A stretch of 64,000 nt of DNA, from positions 38,294 through 102,293 of the forward strand of contig DAIOTP010000001.1 in NCBI GenBank assembly GCA_036751905.1, in the 5' to 3' direction. The stretch's first letter is position 1; every line of letters begins with the position of its first letter. Below are positions 26,541-35,379 of this stretch, in pieces. The stretch comes from T3Sed10-241 sp036751905. Its GTDB lineage: Bacteria > Bacteroidota > Bacteroidia > Flavobacteriales_D > Cryomorphaceae. The position numbers and the translations under genes are program-made. Below the pieces are notes generated by a model. It was not told where the DNA came from. It saw only the letters and a list, made by a program, of their open reading frames with translations, and ran no database searches.

Positions 26541-28493
26541 TCAGATTGCCATACGCACAGAATCGATCCGGGTGCCCGTAGTCCACTCTGTGATGGCCTC
26601 TAATCCTTGTATTACAGCACCAAAAACCGTGTAGCGTCCATCCAGATGGGGTGCTGACATGTGGGTTATAAAAAATTGTGGACCCTCCGTATCGGGCCCG
26701 GAACTGGCCAAGCCCACCACACCTTGCCCAAACCGCAGGGCGCTGAATTCACTGCGCAAGCTGTAATCGGTGCTGTGGTAACCATCACCTACAGGGCAGC
26801 CCCCCTGCGACACAAATCCCGGTACAATTCTGTGCACGGTCAATCCGTCGTAGTAATTGCGCCTTGTAAGCTGCACGAAACTTGTCACGCTGCCAGGTGC
26901 ATCCTCCACCAGCAATTGCACCAAGAGCGGTGTTCCGCCAATGTAGAATATGACCTGTGCCTTCCGGTCAATCTGCACCACTTCGTCCCAATCAATCGGA
27001 TGATTATGAGCAGTACTTGAGGCTTGATACCCCTCTCCGCGGAGGCGGAAGTATGCTTTGCGCAATCCCTCGCGCACCTCATTTTGACCAGGTTTTGGAA
27101 ATCGAATCACGGAAGTGCGTATGCGCGCTGTATCGGCTTTGAAAATTGCACTCAGTGGTGCTTCGGGAATGGCTTCTGCAAAAACAGCTGCTACTCCGTC
27201 TCCGCCTTCTGCAAGCTCACGGAGCACGACCTCCCGCATGGGCTGTCGCCAAGAGGGGTACTGAATACTCCCACTGACCAAAGCGGCAGCGGAGGCCGTC
27301 GCTATGGCGGGTTCAGCTTGGAGCAAATGTACAAGGGTGTCGAATGCTGCCTCCGTTGCAGCAAGTGCCCTTACGAGCACCCTGCGCTTGCCTGGTGCGC
27401 CATGGCTTAGCCACAAACGCCTGTAGAGCAGCCATGCATCCTGCTCAGCATTCTGAAAAAACAGGGCCAGTACAGCGGCCTGCACTTCCGGAACATGTGA
27501 GGTAAGGGCTATGCCACGCAAATGAGAAGCATCAGCATACATCCCTACTTCATTCAATCTCAGGGCCGCCTCCATGGCTACCAATGGATTGCCATCTTCA
27601 AGGGCATTCACGACAAGTTCGAGGCCAGGAGCAACAGCTGGTGCTGTGAGGGCTTTGATTGCAGCTGCCCTCACGCTGGGCTCGGCGTCGTTTTGAAATA
27701 CGGATGTATAAAAGCCATCGGCCGTGTCGGTATGGCGCAATGCCTGAAGTGCCATATGCCTCACCTCTGCTGAAGGATCAGAGGCGGCAGCTTGTTGGAG
27801 GGCCTCGGCGTATTCATGCAGTCCAAATTGCTCCTGTCGCGCAAGGATATGCGCTGCCGCGAGCCGCGTGTCCATTTCGCGTGAGCGCAGATGGGCAACC
27901 ACCACCCTCAAGTGTTTTTCCTGCAAAAGGCCGCGAAGGCTTGCGCGGTATATGCCCCACATTTTTCCCGCTTCCTCTATGGGTGTGCCGGGTTCGTGGC
28001 GTATGAGGAAAGCCATGGCATGCTCATGCGCGCACTTGCCGATGGCCTCAAGCAGCTCGGCCTTCACCTCGGGGATGGTTGCTTTTCGCATGGCCGTTTC
28101 GAGTGATGCGAGCGCAAGGGTATCCCGCCACTGGCCTATGGCCCATGCAGCCTCAAGCCGAACGTAAGGTATGGGGTCGCTGAGCAGCTTTGCCACCGCA
28201 GGCAGCAAGCTGCTGTCGGGCATGCTGCCTGCCAGCCTTGCAAAACCACGCCTGTATGCTGCGGTAGAATGCTCCGCGTAGGAGAGCAGTTCAGTTGCAT
28301 TCCGTTCGTCAGCGGCTGCATACATGCTTCGCAGGGTTTCGTCTTCGAACATATTGAGCTCACCAATGACTTGCCGCGGGCGCCCATCACCGCAAGCTGC
28401 CACAGCAAGAATCAGCCCTGAGCATGCCAAAATCAACCAGGCAGACCTGAACGATGGCATGATTCCAAATTTTTGATGCATGCCTCTTTTCAT
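26541..28493 (-). CDS. HEAT-repeat lipoprotein with C-terminal cyclophilin-type peptidyl-prolyl isomerase domain
   Basis: The 650-residue protein begins with a lipoprotein signal ending VAACGDG (Cys34). Residues about 50-450 are alpha-helical HEAT-like repeats (recurring patterns such as PYVRLEAAWAIGQW, SAEVRHMALQALR, PSVRAAAIKAL, NPLVAMEAALRL). Residues about 500-650 are a cyclophilin: TVHRIVPGFVSQGG with the catalytic Arg, GPQFFITHMSAPHLDGRY and TVFGAVIQG. It probably assists folding of envelope or secreted proteins, with the HEAT scaffold providing substrate or partner binding; that last point is inference. Its ATG overlaps the cvpA stop by four bases. Confidence 0.9.
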   Translation of the reverse strand: MKRGMHQKFGIMPSFRSAWLILACSGLILAVAACGDGRPRQVIGELNMFEDETLRSMYAAADERNATELLSYAEHSTAAYRRGFARLAGSMPDSSLLPAVAKLLSDPIPYVRLEAAWAIGQWRDTLALASLETAMRKATIPEVKAELLEAIGKCAHEHAMAFLIRHEPGTPIEEAGKMWGIYRASLRGLLQEKHLRVVVAHLRSREMDTRLAAAHILARQEQFGLHEYAEALQQAAASDPSAEVRHMALQALRHTDTADGFYTSVFQNDAEPSVRAAAIKALTAPAVAPGLELVVNALEDGNPLVAMEAALRLNEVGMYADASHLRGIALTSHVPEVQAAVLALFFQNAEQDAWLLYRRLWLSHGAPGKRRVLVRALAATEAAFDTLVHLLQAEPAIATASAAALVSGSIQYPSWRQPMREVVLRELAEGGDGVAAVFAEAIPEAPLSAIFKADTARIRTSVIRFPKPGQNEVREGLRKAYFRLRGEGYQASSTAHNHPIDWDEVVQIDRKAQVIFYIGGTPLLVQLLVEDAPGSVTSFVQLTRRNYYDGLTVHRIVPGFVSQGGCPVGDGYHSTDYSLRSEFSALRFGQGVVGLASSGPDTEGPQFFITHMSAPHLDGRYTVFGAVIQGLEAITEWTTGTRIDSVRMAI

Positions 28494-29125
28494 ATCTGCA
28501 TAAGGTTCGTGTATTTGTTCTGGTTGCCCTCGAGCTCATGGGTGCAGGAGCCGGCAGTTTCAGTACAACGTGCTCCTGGGGATTGATTGGTCTTCGGCTC
28601 CCCCACCCATTCTTCAAGCTGCTTTTCCAACTTGTGGAGCCAGTCCTGATCTTGGAGCACAGGATACAGCGCAGGCGCAAGGCTGCATACGGGAGTGTAC
28701 AGGTAGCTGCTTTGCTTCCATTGACCAGGTATCACCTGGTCTGTAAAAGGAAAGCCGTTCCACACATAGAGTAAGGCGCTGATGATTAGAGCAAATTTGG
28801 CTCCGCCGAATGCCATCCCAAACAGCTTGTTGACCAAACCAAGCGCTACCAATTTGATCACGCTTTCCAGCACCTTTCCGAAAAAATACACAGCTATCAC
28901 TATGCCTACAAAGAGCAAAGCAAAAGCCAGCACCATGCTCAGTTGCTCATCGGTGTGAAAGGTCTTGACCAGATAATCGGCGGCTATGTCGCCAAATGCA
29001 GCTGCTCCATATACACCCAGTATCAAGGCCATGAGGGTACACAGCTCGATGATGAATCCGCGCTTAAAGCCACGGAACATGCCCCATGCAATGGGCAGCA
29101 CAAGAATCAGGTCCAGGTATGGCAT
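28490..29125 (-). CDS. CvpA family membrane protein
   Basis: This 211-residue protein starts with YLDLILVLPIAWGMFRGFKRG, the typical CvpA N-terminus (DiIllli...yrGfrrG). It has about four membrane helices in the first 135 residues and a hydrophilic, variable C-terminal tail. CvpA is needed for colicin V production in E. coli and more generally for envelope integrity. It overlaps the upstream 135-residue gene by one base and the downstream HEAT-cyclophilin gene by four, so the three form one translationally coupled unit. Confidence 0.9.
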   Translation of the reverse strand: MPYLDLILVLPIAWGMFRGFKRGFIIELCTLMALILGVYGAAAFGDIAADYLVKTFHTDEQLSMVLAFALLFVGIVIAVYFFGKVLESVIKLVALGLVNKLFGMAFGGAKFALIISALLYVWNGFPFTDQVIPGQWKQSSYLYTPVCSLAPALYPVLQDQDWLHKLEKQLEEWVGEPKTNQSPGARCTETAGSCTHELEGNQNKYTNLMQI

Positions 29126-29532
29126 TACTTAATGAGTACTCCTTTGCCACCCATGAGCGGCAACTCGGTGAGGTTTGATTTTTGGATGGTTTCAGGAAGA
29201 AAAACGTACTTCTTGTCGTAAATCGTTTGTCCGAGGTAAAAACTCACCCAATATTGGTTGTTCAGTGCAAACAACTCCTCCATAATGGGCTCAATTTTTA
29301 CAAAGCTGTGTGAAGGCAACTCCTCGATGTAGTGGCGGAGTTCGCTTGTTTTCACGTCTTCTTTCTTCATCGTGCCATAGCCCCGTGAGCTTACAAGTAC
29401 ATTGTTGATAGGCTCTGCCTTGAGGTTTAGGAGGTAGATGTACCATTCATCGGCTCCGGTCTCGGCGTTGCTCTCTGGTACGGCAGCTATGGCAATATCT
29501 TCAACCTTAGGGCGGTCGATGTCTTTAATCAC
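29125..29532 (-). CDS. Conserved Bacteroidota protein of unknown function
   Basis: The 135-residue soluble product contains EWYIYLLNLKAEPINNVLVSS, RHYIEELPSHSFVKIEPIM and NQYWVSFYLGQTIYDKKYVF. I recognise this as a small conserved family in Bacteroidota that is sometimes mislabelled as a phenylalanyl-tRNA synthetase alpha subunit. Nothing here supports synthetase activity: there is no class II motif and the length is far too short. The start is GTG at 29532, 16 bases after a consensus -7 box. The stop shares a base with the cvpA start (TAATG). Confidence 0.78.
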   Translation of the reverse strand: MIKDIDRPKVEDIAIAAVPESNAETGADEWYIYLLNLKAEPINNVLVSSRGYGTMKKEDVKTSELRHYIEELPSHSFVKIEPIMEELFALNNQYWVSFYLGQTIYDKKYVFLPETIQKSNLTELPLMGGKGVLIK

Positions 29533-29548
29533 AGAATTTTGATTTGTG

Positions 29549-29556
29549 CAAACTTA
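29549..29556 (-). promoter_or_regulatory. -7 promoter box (TAAGTTTG) for the 135-residue protein-cvpA-cyclophilin unit
   Basis: Perfect TAnnTTTG match on the minus strand, 16 bases before the GTG start. Confidence 0.5.
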
Positions 29557-29610
29557 CGCAAAATGGGCCGAGCGCATACCGTTCTGCCGCCGCTGCGCGT
29601 TGCCTTTTTG

Positions 29611-29618
29611 TATTTTTG
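29611..29618 (+). promoter_or_regulatory. -7 promoter box (TATTTTTG) for uvrC
   Basis: Perfect TAnnTTTG match followed by C, 5 bases before the GTG chosen as the uvrC start. The arrangement matches the gatC and lepA boxes and implies a leaderless or near-leaderless mRNA. Confidence 0.5.
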
Positions 29619-29623
29619 CAGAA

Positions 29624-31420
29624 GTGGATATCAACGAAAAAATCAAACTCCTTCCTACAAGACCGGGAGTGTATCAATTCAAGAGTGAAGAGGGCGCTGT
29701 GATTTATGTAGGCAAAGCCAAAAATCTGCGCAGCCGTGTGAACTCTTATTTCAACAAAGATGGGGGCCACAGCGGGCGCACGCGTGTGATGGTGCGGCGC
29801 ATTGTCGATGTGGACTTCATCGTAGTGGCCAACGAACTCGATGCCCTCCTTCTTGAAAACAACCTGATCAAGAAGCTGCAACCACGCTATAACGTGCTGC
29901 TCAAGGACGATAAAACTTACCCTTGGCTATGCATCAAAAATGAACCTTTCCCCCAGGTATTCAGCACGCGCACCAAGATTGATGATGGCTCAGAATACTA
30001 CGGCCCTTACGCCTCGGTGAAAACCATGCACACCTTGCTGCGCCTCATCCGGAGGCTGTACAAAATACGCACCTGCAAGTACGACCTGAGCAAAGCCAAC
30101 ATAGAAAAGGGCAAGTTTAAAGTATGCCTGGAGTACCACATTGGCAACTGCCTGGGTCCATGTGAAGGATTGCAGAGCCGTGAGGAGTATGATGTGCAGG
30201 TGGATGACATCCGTGCCATCATCAAGGGCAACATCAGCAGTGTGCTCTCAGTGCTCCGTGAGCGCATCGATCAATTTGCCGAAAGGCTCGAATTCGAAAA
30301 GGCCCAATACGTTAAAGAAAAACTTGAAATCCTTCAAAATTACCGCAGTAAGAGCACCATCGTGAACCCTGCCGTGGGCAATGTGGACGTGCTCGCGCTC
30401 GTATCTGATCTGCATGCAGGCTATGTGAACTATATGAAGGTGGTGGATGGAGCGATTGTGCAAAGCCATACCATGCACTTCCGTAAAAAGCTGGAAGAGA
30501 GCGATGCGGAACTCCTGCTCAGCGCCATCGCCGAACTTAAGGGAAACGGAGCCGAGCTCGCCAAGGAAATTTTGCTTCCCTTGGAACTCGATGTGGAACT
30601 CCCGGGCCACAAACTGACAGCTCCCAAGCGGGGTGACAAACTCAGCCTCGTGGAGTTCAGTGCCCGCAACGCGAAGTACATCATGCTCGACAAGCAAAAG
30701 CAGTCGCGCTTTACCGATCCAGAGCAGCACACGCAACGCATCCTGGAGCAAATAAAAAAAGACCTTCGCCTCACCGAACTTCCTGTACACATTGAGGGTT
30801 TTGACAATTCCAACCTGCAAGGAACCAATGCTGTAAGCGCATGTGTGGTTTTCAAGGATGGGAAGCCCAGTAAGAAAGATTACCGCCATTTCAACATCAA
30901 AACGGTGGACGGCCCCGACGACTTTGCCTCGATGCGCGAAGTGGTACACCGGCGCTACAAGCGGCTCGTAGACGAAGGCGAGTCACTTCCTCAACTGATC
31001 GTCATCGATGGGGGCAAAGGACAGCTCAGTGCAGCTTTAGAAAGCCTTGACCTATTGGGGCTTCGGGGTAAAATTCCGATCATTGGCATAGCCAAGCGTC
31101 TGGAAGAGATCTACTATCCCGGCGACTCTGCCCCGCTTTACATCGACAAAAAATCAGACACCCTCAAAGTACTGCAGCACATCCGCAATGAGTCGCACCG
31201 CTTCGGAATCACCCACCACCGCAATAAACGGAGCAAAGCCACCATCAAAACAGAACTCACTGATATACCTGGTATAGGCCCGGAAATGGCTGCCAAACTG
31301 CTCAGCCACTTCAAGAGTATTGCCGGAATTAAACGCGCAAGCATTGAGGAATTAAGCAATGCGATAGGAGGCATGCGGGCCAAAGCGGTGGTCGCCTGGT
31401 TTGGTTTGGAAGAAGCATGA
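29624..31420 (+). CDS. uvrC: Excinuclease ABC subunit C
   Basis: UvrC makes both incisions around DNA lesions in nucleotide excision repair after recruitment by UvrB. The 598-residue product has the full domain set: a GIY-YIG nuclease domain (about 12-95; RPGVYQFK and VIYVGKAKNLRSRV), a UVR motif that binds UvrB near 200-235 (ERLEFEKAQYVKEKL), an RNase H-like second nuclease domain (about 385-510; IEGFDNSNLQGT and VVIDGGKGQL-type segment LIVIDGGKGQL), and tandem helix-hairpin-helix motifs at the end (DIPGIGPEMAAKLL). I chose GTG 29624 because family similarity starts right there (DINEKIKLLPTRPGVY). The upstream extension to 29546 overlaps the divergent promoter. Confidence 0.95.
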   Translation: MDINEKIKLLPTRPGVYQFKSEEGAVIYVGKAKNLRSRVNSYFNKDGGHSGRTRVMVRRIVDVDFIVVANELDALLLENNLIKKLQPRYNVLLKDDKTYPWLCIKNEPFPQVFSTRTKIDDGSEYYGPYASVKTMHTLLRLIRRLYKIRTCKYDLSKANIEKGKFKVCLEYHIGNCLGPCEGLQSREEYDVQVDDIRAIIKGNISSVLSVLRERIDQFAERLEFEKAQYVKEKLEILQNYRSKSTIVNPAVGNVDVLALVSDLHAGYVNYMKVVDGAIVQSHTMHFRKKLEESDAELLLSAIAELKGNGAELAKEILLPLELDVELPGHKLTAPKRGDKLSLVEFSARNAKYIMLDKQKQSRFTDPEQHTQRILEQIKKDLRLTELPVHIEGFDNSNLQGTNAVSACVVFKDGKPSKKDYRHFNIKTVDGPDDFASMREVVHRRYKRLVDEGESLPQLIVIDGGKGQLSAALESLDLLGLRGKIPIIGIAKRLEEIYYPGDSAPLYIDKKSDTLKVLQHIRNESHRFGITHHRNKRSKATIKTELTDIPGIGPEMAAKLLSHFKSIAGIKRASIEELSNAIGGMRAKAVVAWFGLEEA

Positions 31421-31544
31421 ATCGGCTAACAGAAGCTTAACCATTATATAATCCAACCTGGTTGCTGAGGTTACATGCAATGGTGTGCTTTGTAATATAA
31501 TCGCTACCGCCATATCTGGCAACGTTGCGCAAACTGCCCGGAAT

Positions 31545-31859
31545 ATGTACCACATCATCGACCGAAAAAGCCTTCGCGAAGAAGACGGCTTCCGCATAGA
31601 AGTTGACCTCCAACCGGGCCAGAGTATTATGGTGGTTTACTGTCAATATCCCAGCCACAGACGCATGACCTTTGACTTGCTCAGCAAGGGCAGCGGAAGC
31701 TTAATCGGGAGGCGTTACTATACGGGCGGTTCAACCCTGCATATAGACCTCAACCCCTTCAGCGCTGATGCCTTCGAGTTCAGAGCCAGCGACGAAACGG
31801 GCAAAACGGTGGTCGTTTATCAAATTATGCGGGTGCAGAAAAGCACTGTGGTGCATTAA
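31545..31859 (+). CDS. Small protein of unknown function
   Basis: The 104-residue product has an acidic/basic soluble composition with alternating strands (RIEVDLQPGQSIMVVY, TLHIDLNPFSADAFEF), suggesting a small beta-sandwich. I do not recognise the family. The ATG at 31545 is chosen because upstream codons to 31485 look like non-coding sequence. No consensus -7 box is seen. It follows uvrC on the same strand by 124 bases and is convergent with the OmpA-like lipoprotein gene. Confidence 0.55.
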   Translation: MYHIIDRKSLREEDGFRIEVDLQPGQSIMVVYCQYPSHRRMTFDLLSKGSGSLIGRRYYTGGSTLHIDLNPFSADAFEFRASDETGKTVVVYQIMRVQKSTVVH

Positions 31860-31882
31860 AGATTCCCGTACGGCTGTGTCCC

Positions 31883-32773
31883 TCAATAAAGCAGGTTCAT
31901 CAATTCGTCGAGTTTAGGCGAAAGAATGATTTCTGTACGGCGGTTGCTGGCGCGGCCATCGGCCGTAGTGTTGTCAGCGCGTGGTTGAAACTCGCCTCTG
32001 CCCGCGGCTGTGAGGCGTGTGGGGTCCAATTTGTGCTCATCACTCAACAGCCGTACAATGGCTGTGGCACGGGCTGTGCTCAAATCCCAGTTGTCTTTGA
32101 ACGTTGCGGTACGTATGGGTACATTGTCGGTATGGCCTTCAATGAGGATGTCGATATCCGGATTCTTGTCTAAAACGCCTGCAAGTGCCACGATTGCATC
32201 ACGGCCTTTGGTCTCCAAGCCGGCACTGCCCGAGCGAAATAGAAGCTTGTCGCTCATTGATACGTAAACCTTCCCGTTTTTCACTTCTACAGAGAGTTCA
32301 TCAGATTGGAAGCCAAGCAAGGCATCGCGTATTATGTTGTTGAGCCTGCTTGTGATGCTGTCCTGACGGGCTATAACGGCCTGCATCTCACGCAGTGTTT
32401 TTTCGCGCTCTTGCAATGCGCGTTCCTTTTCGCTCAGTTCATCCGACTTTTGACCAAGTGCTTTGCGCAGTTCGTCGGTGGTAGATGTACTTTCAGCTTG
32501 CAACCGTTTAAAATCGCCTTGTAGGGTACTGTGGCGCTCATCGAGCTGTTCGTATTCCGCTGTTTTGGCCTGAAGCGCTGTGCTGAGCCGTTCGTTTTCG
32601 GCTTGTTCGGCGTTGAGTGTGCTGCAAAGGGAATCGCGCTCAGTAACTAGGGCTGCCATGCGCTTAGAAGCGCGAAAATTCTCAGGGCGCGTTTGCCCAC
32701 ATTCGTAAACACTTGAGCACGAAGCCAAAATAAGTGCGGGCAAAATGAGATGAAGGTGAAGTTGTTTTTTCAT
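31883..32773 (-). CDS. OmpA-family lipoprotein with long coiled coil
   Basis: The 296-residue lipoprotein has the signal LILPALILASC (Cys19 lipidated). A long coiled coil occupies about 30-135 (heptads of Glu/Leu/Lys with many KTLREMQ-type runs). The C-terminal OmpA/MotB peptidoglycan-binding domain spans about 165-290 and includes ILIEGHTDNVPI, LSTARATAIVRLL and GRASNRRTEI. It is presumably an outer-membrane lipoprotein that clamps to the cell wall through a helical spacer. I chose the ATG at 32773, giving a compact signal peptide; an upstream in-frame start exists at 32791. A consensus -7 box lies 19 bases upstream. Confidence 0.92.
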   Translation of the reverse strand: MKKQLHLHLILPALILASCSSVYECGQTRPENFRASKRMAALVTERDSLCSTLNAEQAENERLSTALQAKTAEYEQLDERHSTLQGDFKRLQAESTSTTDELRKALGQKSDELSEKERALQEREKTLREMQAVIARQDSITSRLNNIIRDALLGFQSDELSVEVKNGKVYVSMSDKLLFRSGSAGLETKGRDAIVALAGVLDKNPDIDILIEGHTDNVPIRTATFKDNWDLSTARATAIVRLLSDEHKLDPTRLTAAGRGEFQPRADNTTADGRASNRRTEIILSPKLDELMNLLY

Positions 32774-32792
32774 ATTCAGGATTTTAGGCATT

Positions 32793-32800
32793 CAAAGGTA
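32793..32800 (-). promoter_or_regulatory. -7 promoter box (TACCTTTG) for the OmpA-like lipoprotein
   Basis: Perfect TAnnTTTG match on the minus strand, 19 bases before the ATG at 32773. It overlaps the alternative upstream start, arguing against that start. Confidence 0.5.
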
Positions 32801-32890
32801 CACCCTGCCGCGTTGCTTCATGTTTTTTTCACAAATATTGCGTCCTGAAGGACTCTTCGGTTCAGGCGGAAGTAGCCTTGCGGAATTCAC

Positions 32891-32898
32891 TACATTTG
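32891..32898 (+). promoter_or_regulatory. -7 promoter box (TACATTTG) for trpS
   Basis: Perfect TAnnTTTG match followed by C, 21 bases before the trpS ATG. It also shows that the longer open frame from 32878 cannot be the translated start. Confidence 0.5.
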
Positions 32899-32919
32899 CC
32901 GCCGAGCAAAATACACCCT

Positions 32920-33888
32920 ATGGCACGCATCTTGACCGGCATTCAAAGCACTGGAATACCGCACCTTGGAAACATTCTTGGCGCTATACAACCCGCATTG
33001 ACCATGGCGAATGCAGCCAACAATGAAGCCTTCTTCTTCATGGCTGATTTGCACTCACTCACGGCATTGAAAAATGCCGAGGTGCGGCGCCACAATGTAC
33101 TTGGTACCGCCGCAACCTGGCTGGCTTTTGGGCTCGATGCAGGGCGCCACACCTTTTACAGGCAAAGCGCCATACCTCAGGTCGCCGAACTTACCTGGTA
33201 CCTGAGTTGCTTTACACCTTTTCCGATGTTGGCCAATGCCCACAGCTTCAAAGACAAAAGCGATCGACTGAGCGATGTCAATGCGGGCCTGTTTACCTAC
33301 CCGGTGCTCATGGCTGCCGACATCGTACTCTACGATGCGGAAATTGTACCTGTAGGCAAAGACCAACTGCAACATCTTGAAATGACGCGTGATATAGCCA
33401 GTACATTTAATCACCGACTCGGCGATACCTTTGTAATTCCTGAAGCCAAAGTACAGGAATCGACCATGTATGTGCCTGGGACCGACGGTCAGAAGATGAG
33501 CAAAAGTTACGGCAATTACATCAACATTTTCGCTCCGGAAAAGGAACTCAAAAAAACTGTGATGGGCATACTCACCGATAGTACTCCGCTTGAGGAGCCC
33601 AAAAATCCAGAAACCTGCAATGTATTCAACATTTACAGGCTGCTGGCCTCGACAGCACAAACTGCACTCATGCGCAGCCGCTATGAAGCCGGCAACTACG
33701 GCTACGGTCACGCCAAGAAAGAACTCCTTGAACTGATCCTCGAAAAATACAAATCAGAGCGGCAACGGTTCGATGAACTCATGTCCCAACCCTCCCTTGT
33801 TCTTGACATTCTTCAGCAAGGTGAAGCCAAAGCGCGGCTTGTGGCCCTCGATGTACTCGAGCGCGTGCGTAGCAAATTAGGCTATTAA
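32920..33888 (+). CDS. trpS: Tryptophan--tRNA ligase
   Basis: TrpRS charges tRNA(Trp). The 322-residue protein has the usual bacterial length. The HIGH-type motif is PHLGNILGA (about 14-22) and KMSKS is intact in GQKMSKSYGN (about 191-200). LTWYLSCFTPF and FTYPVLMAADIVLYDA are typical of the class Ic core. The ATG at 32920 starts directly at the family N-terminus (ARILTGIQSTG). The stop codon overlaps the stop of the convergent pgk gene by sharing TTAA. Confidence 0.95.
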   Translation: MARILTGIQSTGIPHLGNILGAIQPALTMANAANNEAFFFMADLHSLTALKNAEVRRHNVLGTAATWLAFGLDAGRHTFYRQSAIPQVAELTWYLSCFTPFPMLANAHSFKDKSDRLSDVNAGLFTYPVLMAADIVLYDAEIVPVGKDQLQHLEMTRDIASTFNHRLGDTFVIPEAKVQESTMYVPGTDGQKMSKSYGNYINIFAPEKELKKTVMGILTDSTPLEEPKNPETCNVFNIYRLLASTAQTALMRSRYEAGNYGYGHAKKELLELILEKYKSERQRFDELMSQPSLVLDILQQGEAKARLVALDVLERVRSKLGY

Positions 33889-35087
33889 GATGCTTGCGCG
33901 TTCCTGATGGCGGCAATGCCTGGCAACTCTTTTCCTTCAAGGTATTCCAGCATAGCGCCACCACCAGTACTTACATAACTCACTTTCTCAGCAAGGTGGT
34001 ACTTGTTTACCGCCGCTACGGAATCGCCTCCCCCCACCAGGGTGAAGGCTCCTTTTTCAGTAGCTTCTACAAGGGCTTCGGCCACGGCAATGGTGCCCTT
34101 GGCAAAGGCATCCATCTCAAACACACCCATCGGGCCGTTCCAAAGAATGATTTTGCATTCACTTATAAGCTGTTTGAAAGCTTTGGTGGTTTCGGGACCA
34201 ATATCAAGGCCCATCCAGCCATCAGGTATGGCCTTGGTTGGGCATACATCAGTACTTGCATCTTCTCGGAAATCATCGGCAATCAGAGTATCCGATGGCA
34301 AGTGAATTTTAACGCCTTGCTCTTCCGCCTTTTTGATGAGGCTCTTGGCTGTTTCCACATAATCATCTTCCACGAGCGAATTGCCTACAGTGCCTCCTTG
34401 CGCTTTCACAAAGGTGTAGGCCATGCCACCAGCTATAATAAGGTGGTCCACACGGGCCAGCAAATTTTCAAGGATGGTGATCTTGCTGCTCACTTTCGCG
34501 CCTCCTATAATGGCCAATACTGGGCGCTCCTTGCTGTGGAGCACTTTGTCAATGCTGTCAATTTCACCTTCGATGAGGTAGCCAAACATTTTGTCCTTTG
34601 GGAAAAAATTGGCAACAATGGTGGTGCTGGCATGTGCGCGGTGGGCAGTGCCAAAGGCGTCGTTCACAAAGCAATCTCCATGCTCAGCAAGTTGGCCTGC
34701 GAAAAATTCATCGCCCGCTTCCTCCTCATCGTAGAAACGCAGATTTTCAAGCAACAGCACCTCTCCGGCTTTCAAGGCCTTAGACATGCCACGTGAGGAC
34801 TCGTCCACGCAATCATTGGCGAACTGTACCTTGGTGCCCAGCAAAGCTTCAAGGGCAGGAATCACGGCATCGAGGGAGTACTTCTCATTGCGCTTGCCCT
34901 TTGGCCGGCCCATGTGCGACATGAGCACCACGCTGCCGCCGTCTTTGAGTATCTTTTTTATGGTAGGAACAGCTGCCTTGATGCGGTTGTCGTCAGTAAC
35001 CTTGCGCTGCTCATCGAGCGGAACATTGAAATCAACACGTATCAGGGCGCGTTTTCCTGCAAATTGGTAATCGTCAAATCGTAACAT
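33885..35087 (-). CDS. pgk: Phosphoglycerate kinase
   Basis: PGK makes ATP from 1,3-bisphosphoglycerate in glycolysis. The 400-residue protein is of normal length, with RVDFNVPLDEQ near the N-terminus, MSHMGRPKGKRNEKYSL, ENLRFYDEEEAGDEFFA, the hinge and nucleotide-binding segments (GGAKVSSKITILENLL, WNGPMGVFEMDAFAKGT) and the C-terminal GGGDSVAAVNK and STGGGAMLEYLEGKELPG. It is monocistronic in appearance, with its own -7 box 22 bases upstream, and convergent with trpS with a four-base overlap. Confidence 0.96.
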   Translation of the reverse strand: MLRFDDYQFAGKRALIRVDFNVPLDEQRKVTDDNRIKAAVPTIKKILKDGGSVVLMSHMGRPKGKRNEKYSLDAVIPALEALLGTKVQFANDCVDESSRGMSKALKAGEVLLLENLRFYDEEEAGDEFFAGQLAEHGDCFVNDAFGTAHRAHASTTIVANFFPKDKMFGYLIEGEIDSIDKVLHSKERPVLAIIGGAKVSSKITILENLLARVDHLIIAGGMAYTFVKAQGGTVGNSLVEDDYVETAKSLIKKAEEQGVKIHLPSDTLIADDFREDASTDVCPTKAIPDGWMGLDIGPETTKAFKQLISECKIILWNGPMGVFEMDAFAKGTIAVAEALVEATEKGAFTLVGGGDSVAAVNKYHLAEKVSYVSTGGGAMLEYLEGKELPGIAAIRNAQAS

Positions 35088-35109
35088 AGTTCCTCATTAT
35101 TGGTCACGC

Positions 35110-35117
35110 CAAAAATA
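35110..35117 (-). promoter_or_regulatory. -7 promoter box (TATTTTTG) for pgk
   Basis: Perfect TAnnTTTG match on the minus strand, 22 bases before the pgk ATG. The rest of 35118-35379, downstream of accC, holds nothing I recognise. Confidence 0.5.
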
Positions 35118-35379
35118 GCAATCTTTGGCTGTTTCACCTTACTTGACCAAGGCCCATCCTGTTATGAAATGGTAAAGTATTGAAGTGGTCCTTGATCACT
35201 GTCGATGAAATATGCCTGTAATTTACAACCCATGCAGTACCATGGCGCACACCCCAAATTATTCAGCCAAGTGGCCGCTATTGTGAGGAGCATTCCCTGT
35301 TCAACATTGCACTGCGCACACTGTTGTTTTCAATCGCGCTACAAGCCAAGTGCAATTGAAATATTGAGGCAATGGCGTA

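Noticed and set aside
30248..30949. 233-residue open frame on the minus strand
   Set aside because: Antisense to uvrC, with no promoter and no recognisable domain.
33055..33711. 218-residue open frame on the minus strand
   Set aside because: Antisense to trpS, whose catalytic motifs are complete.
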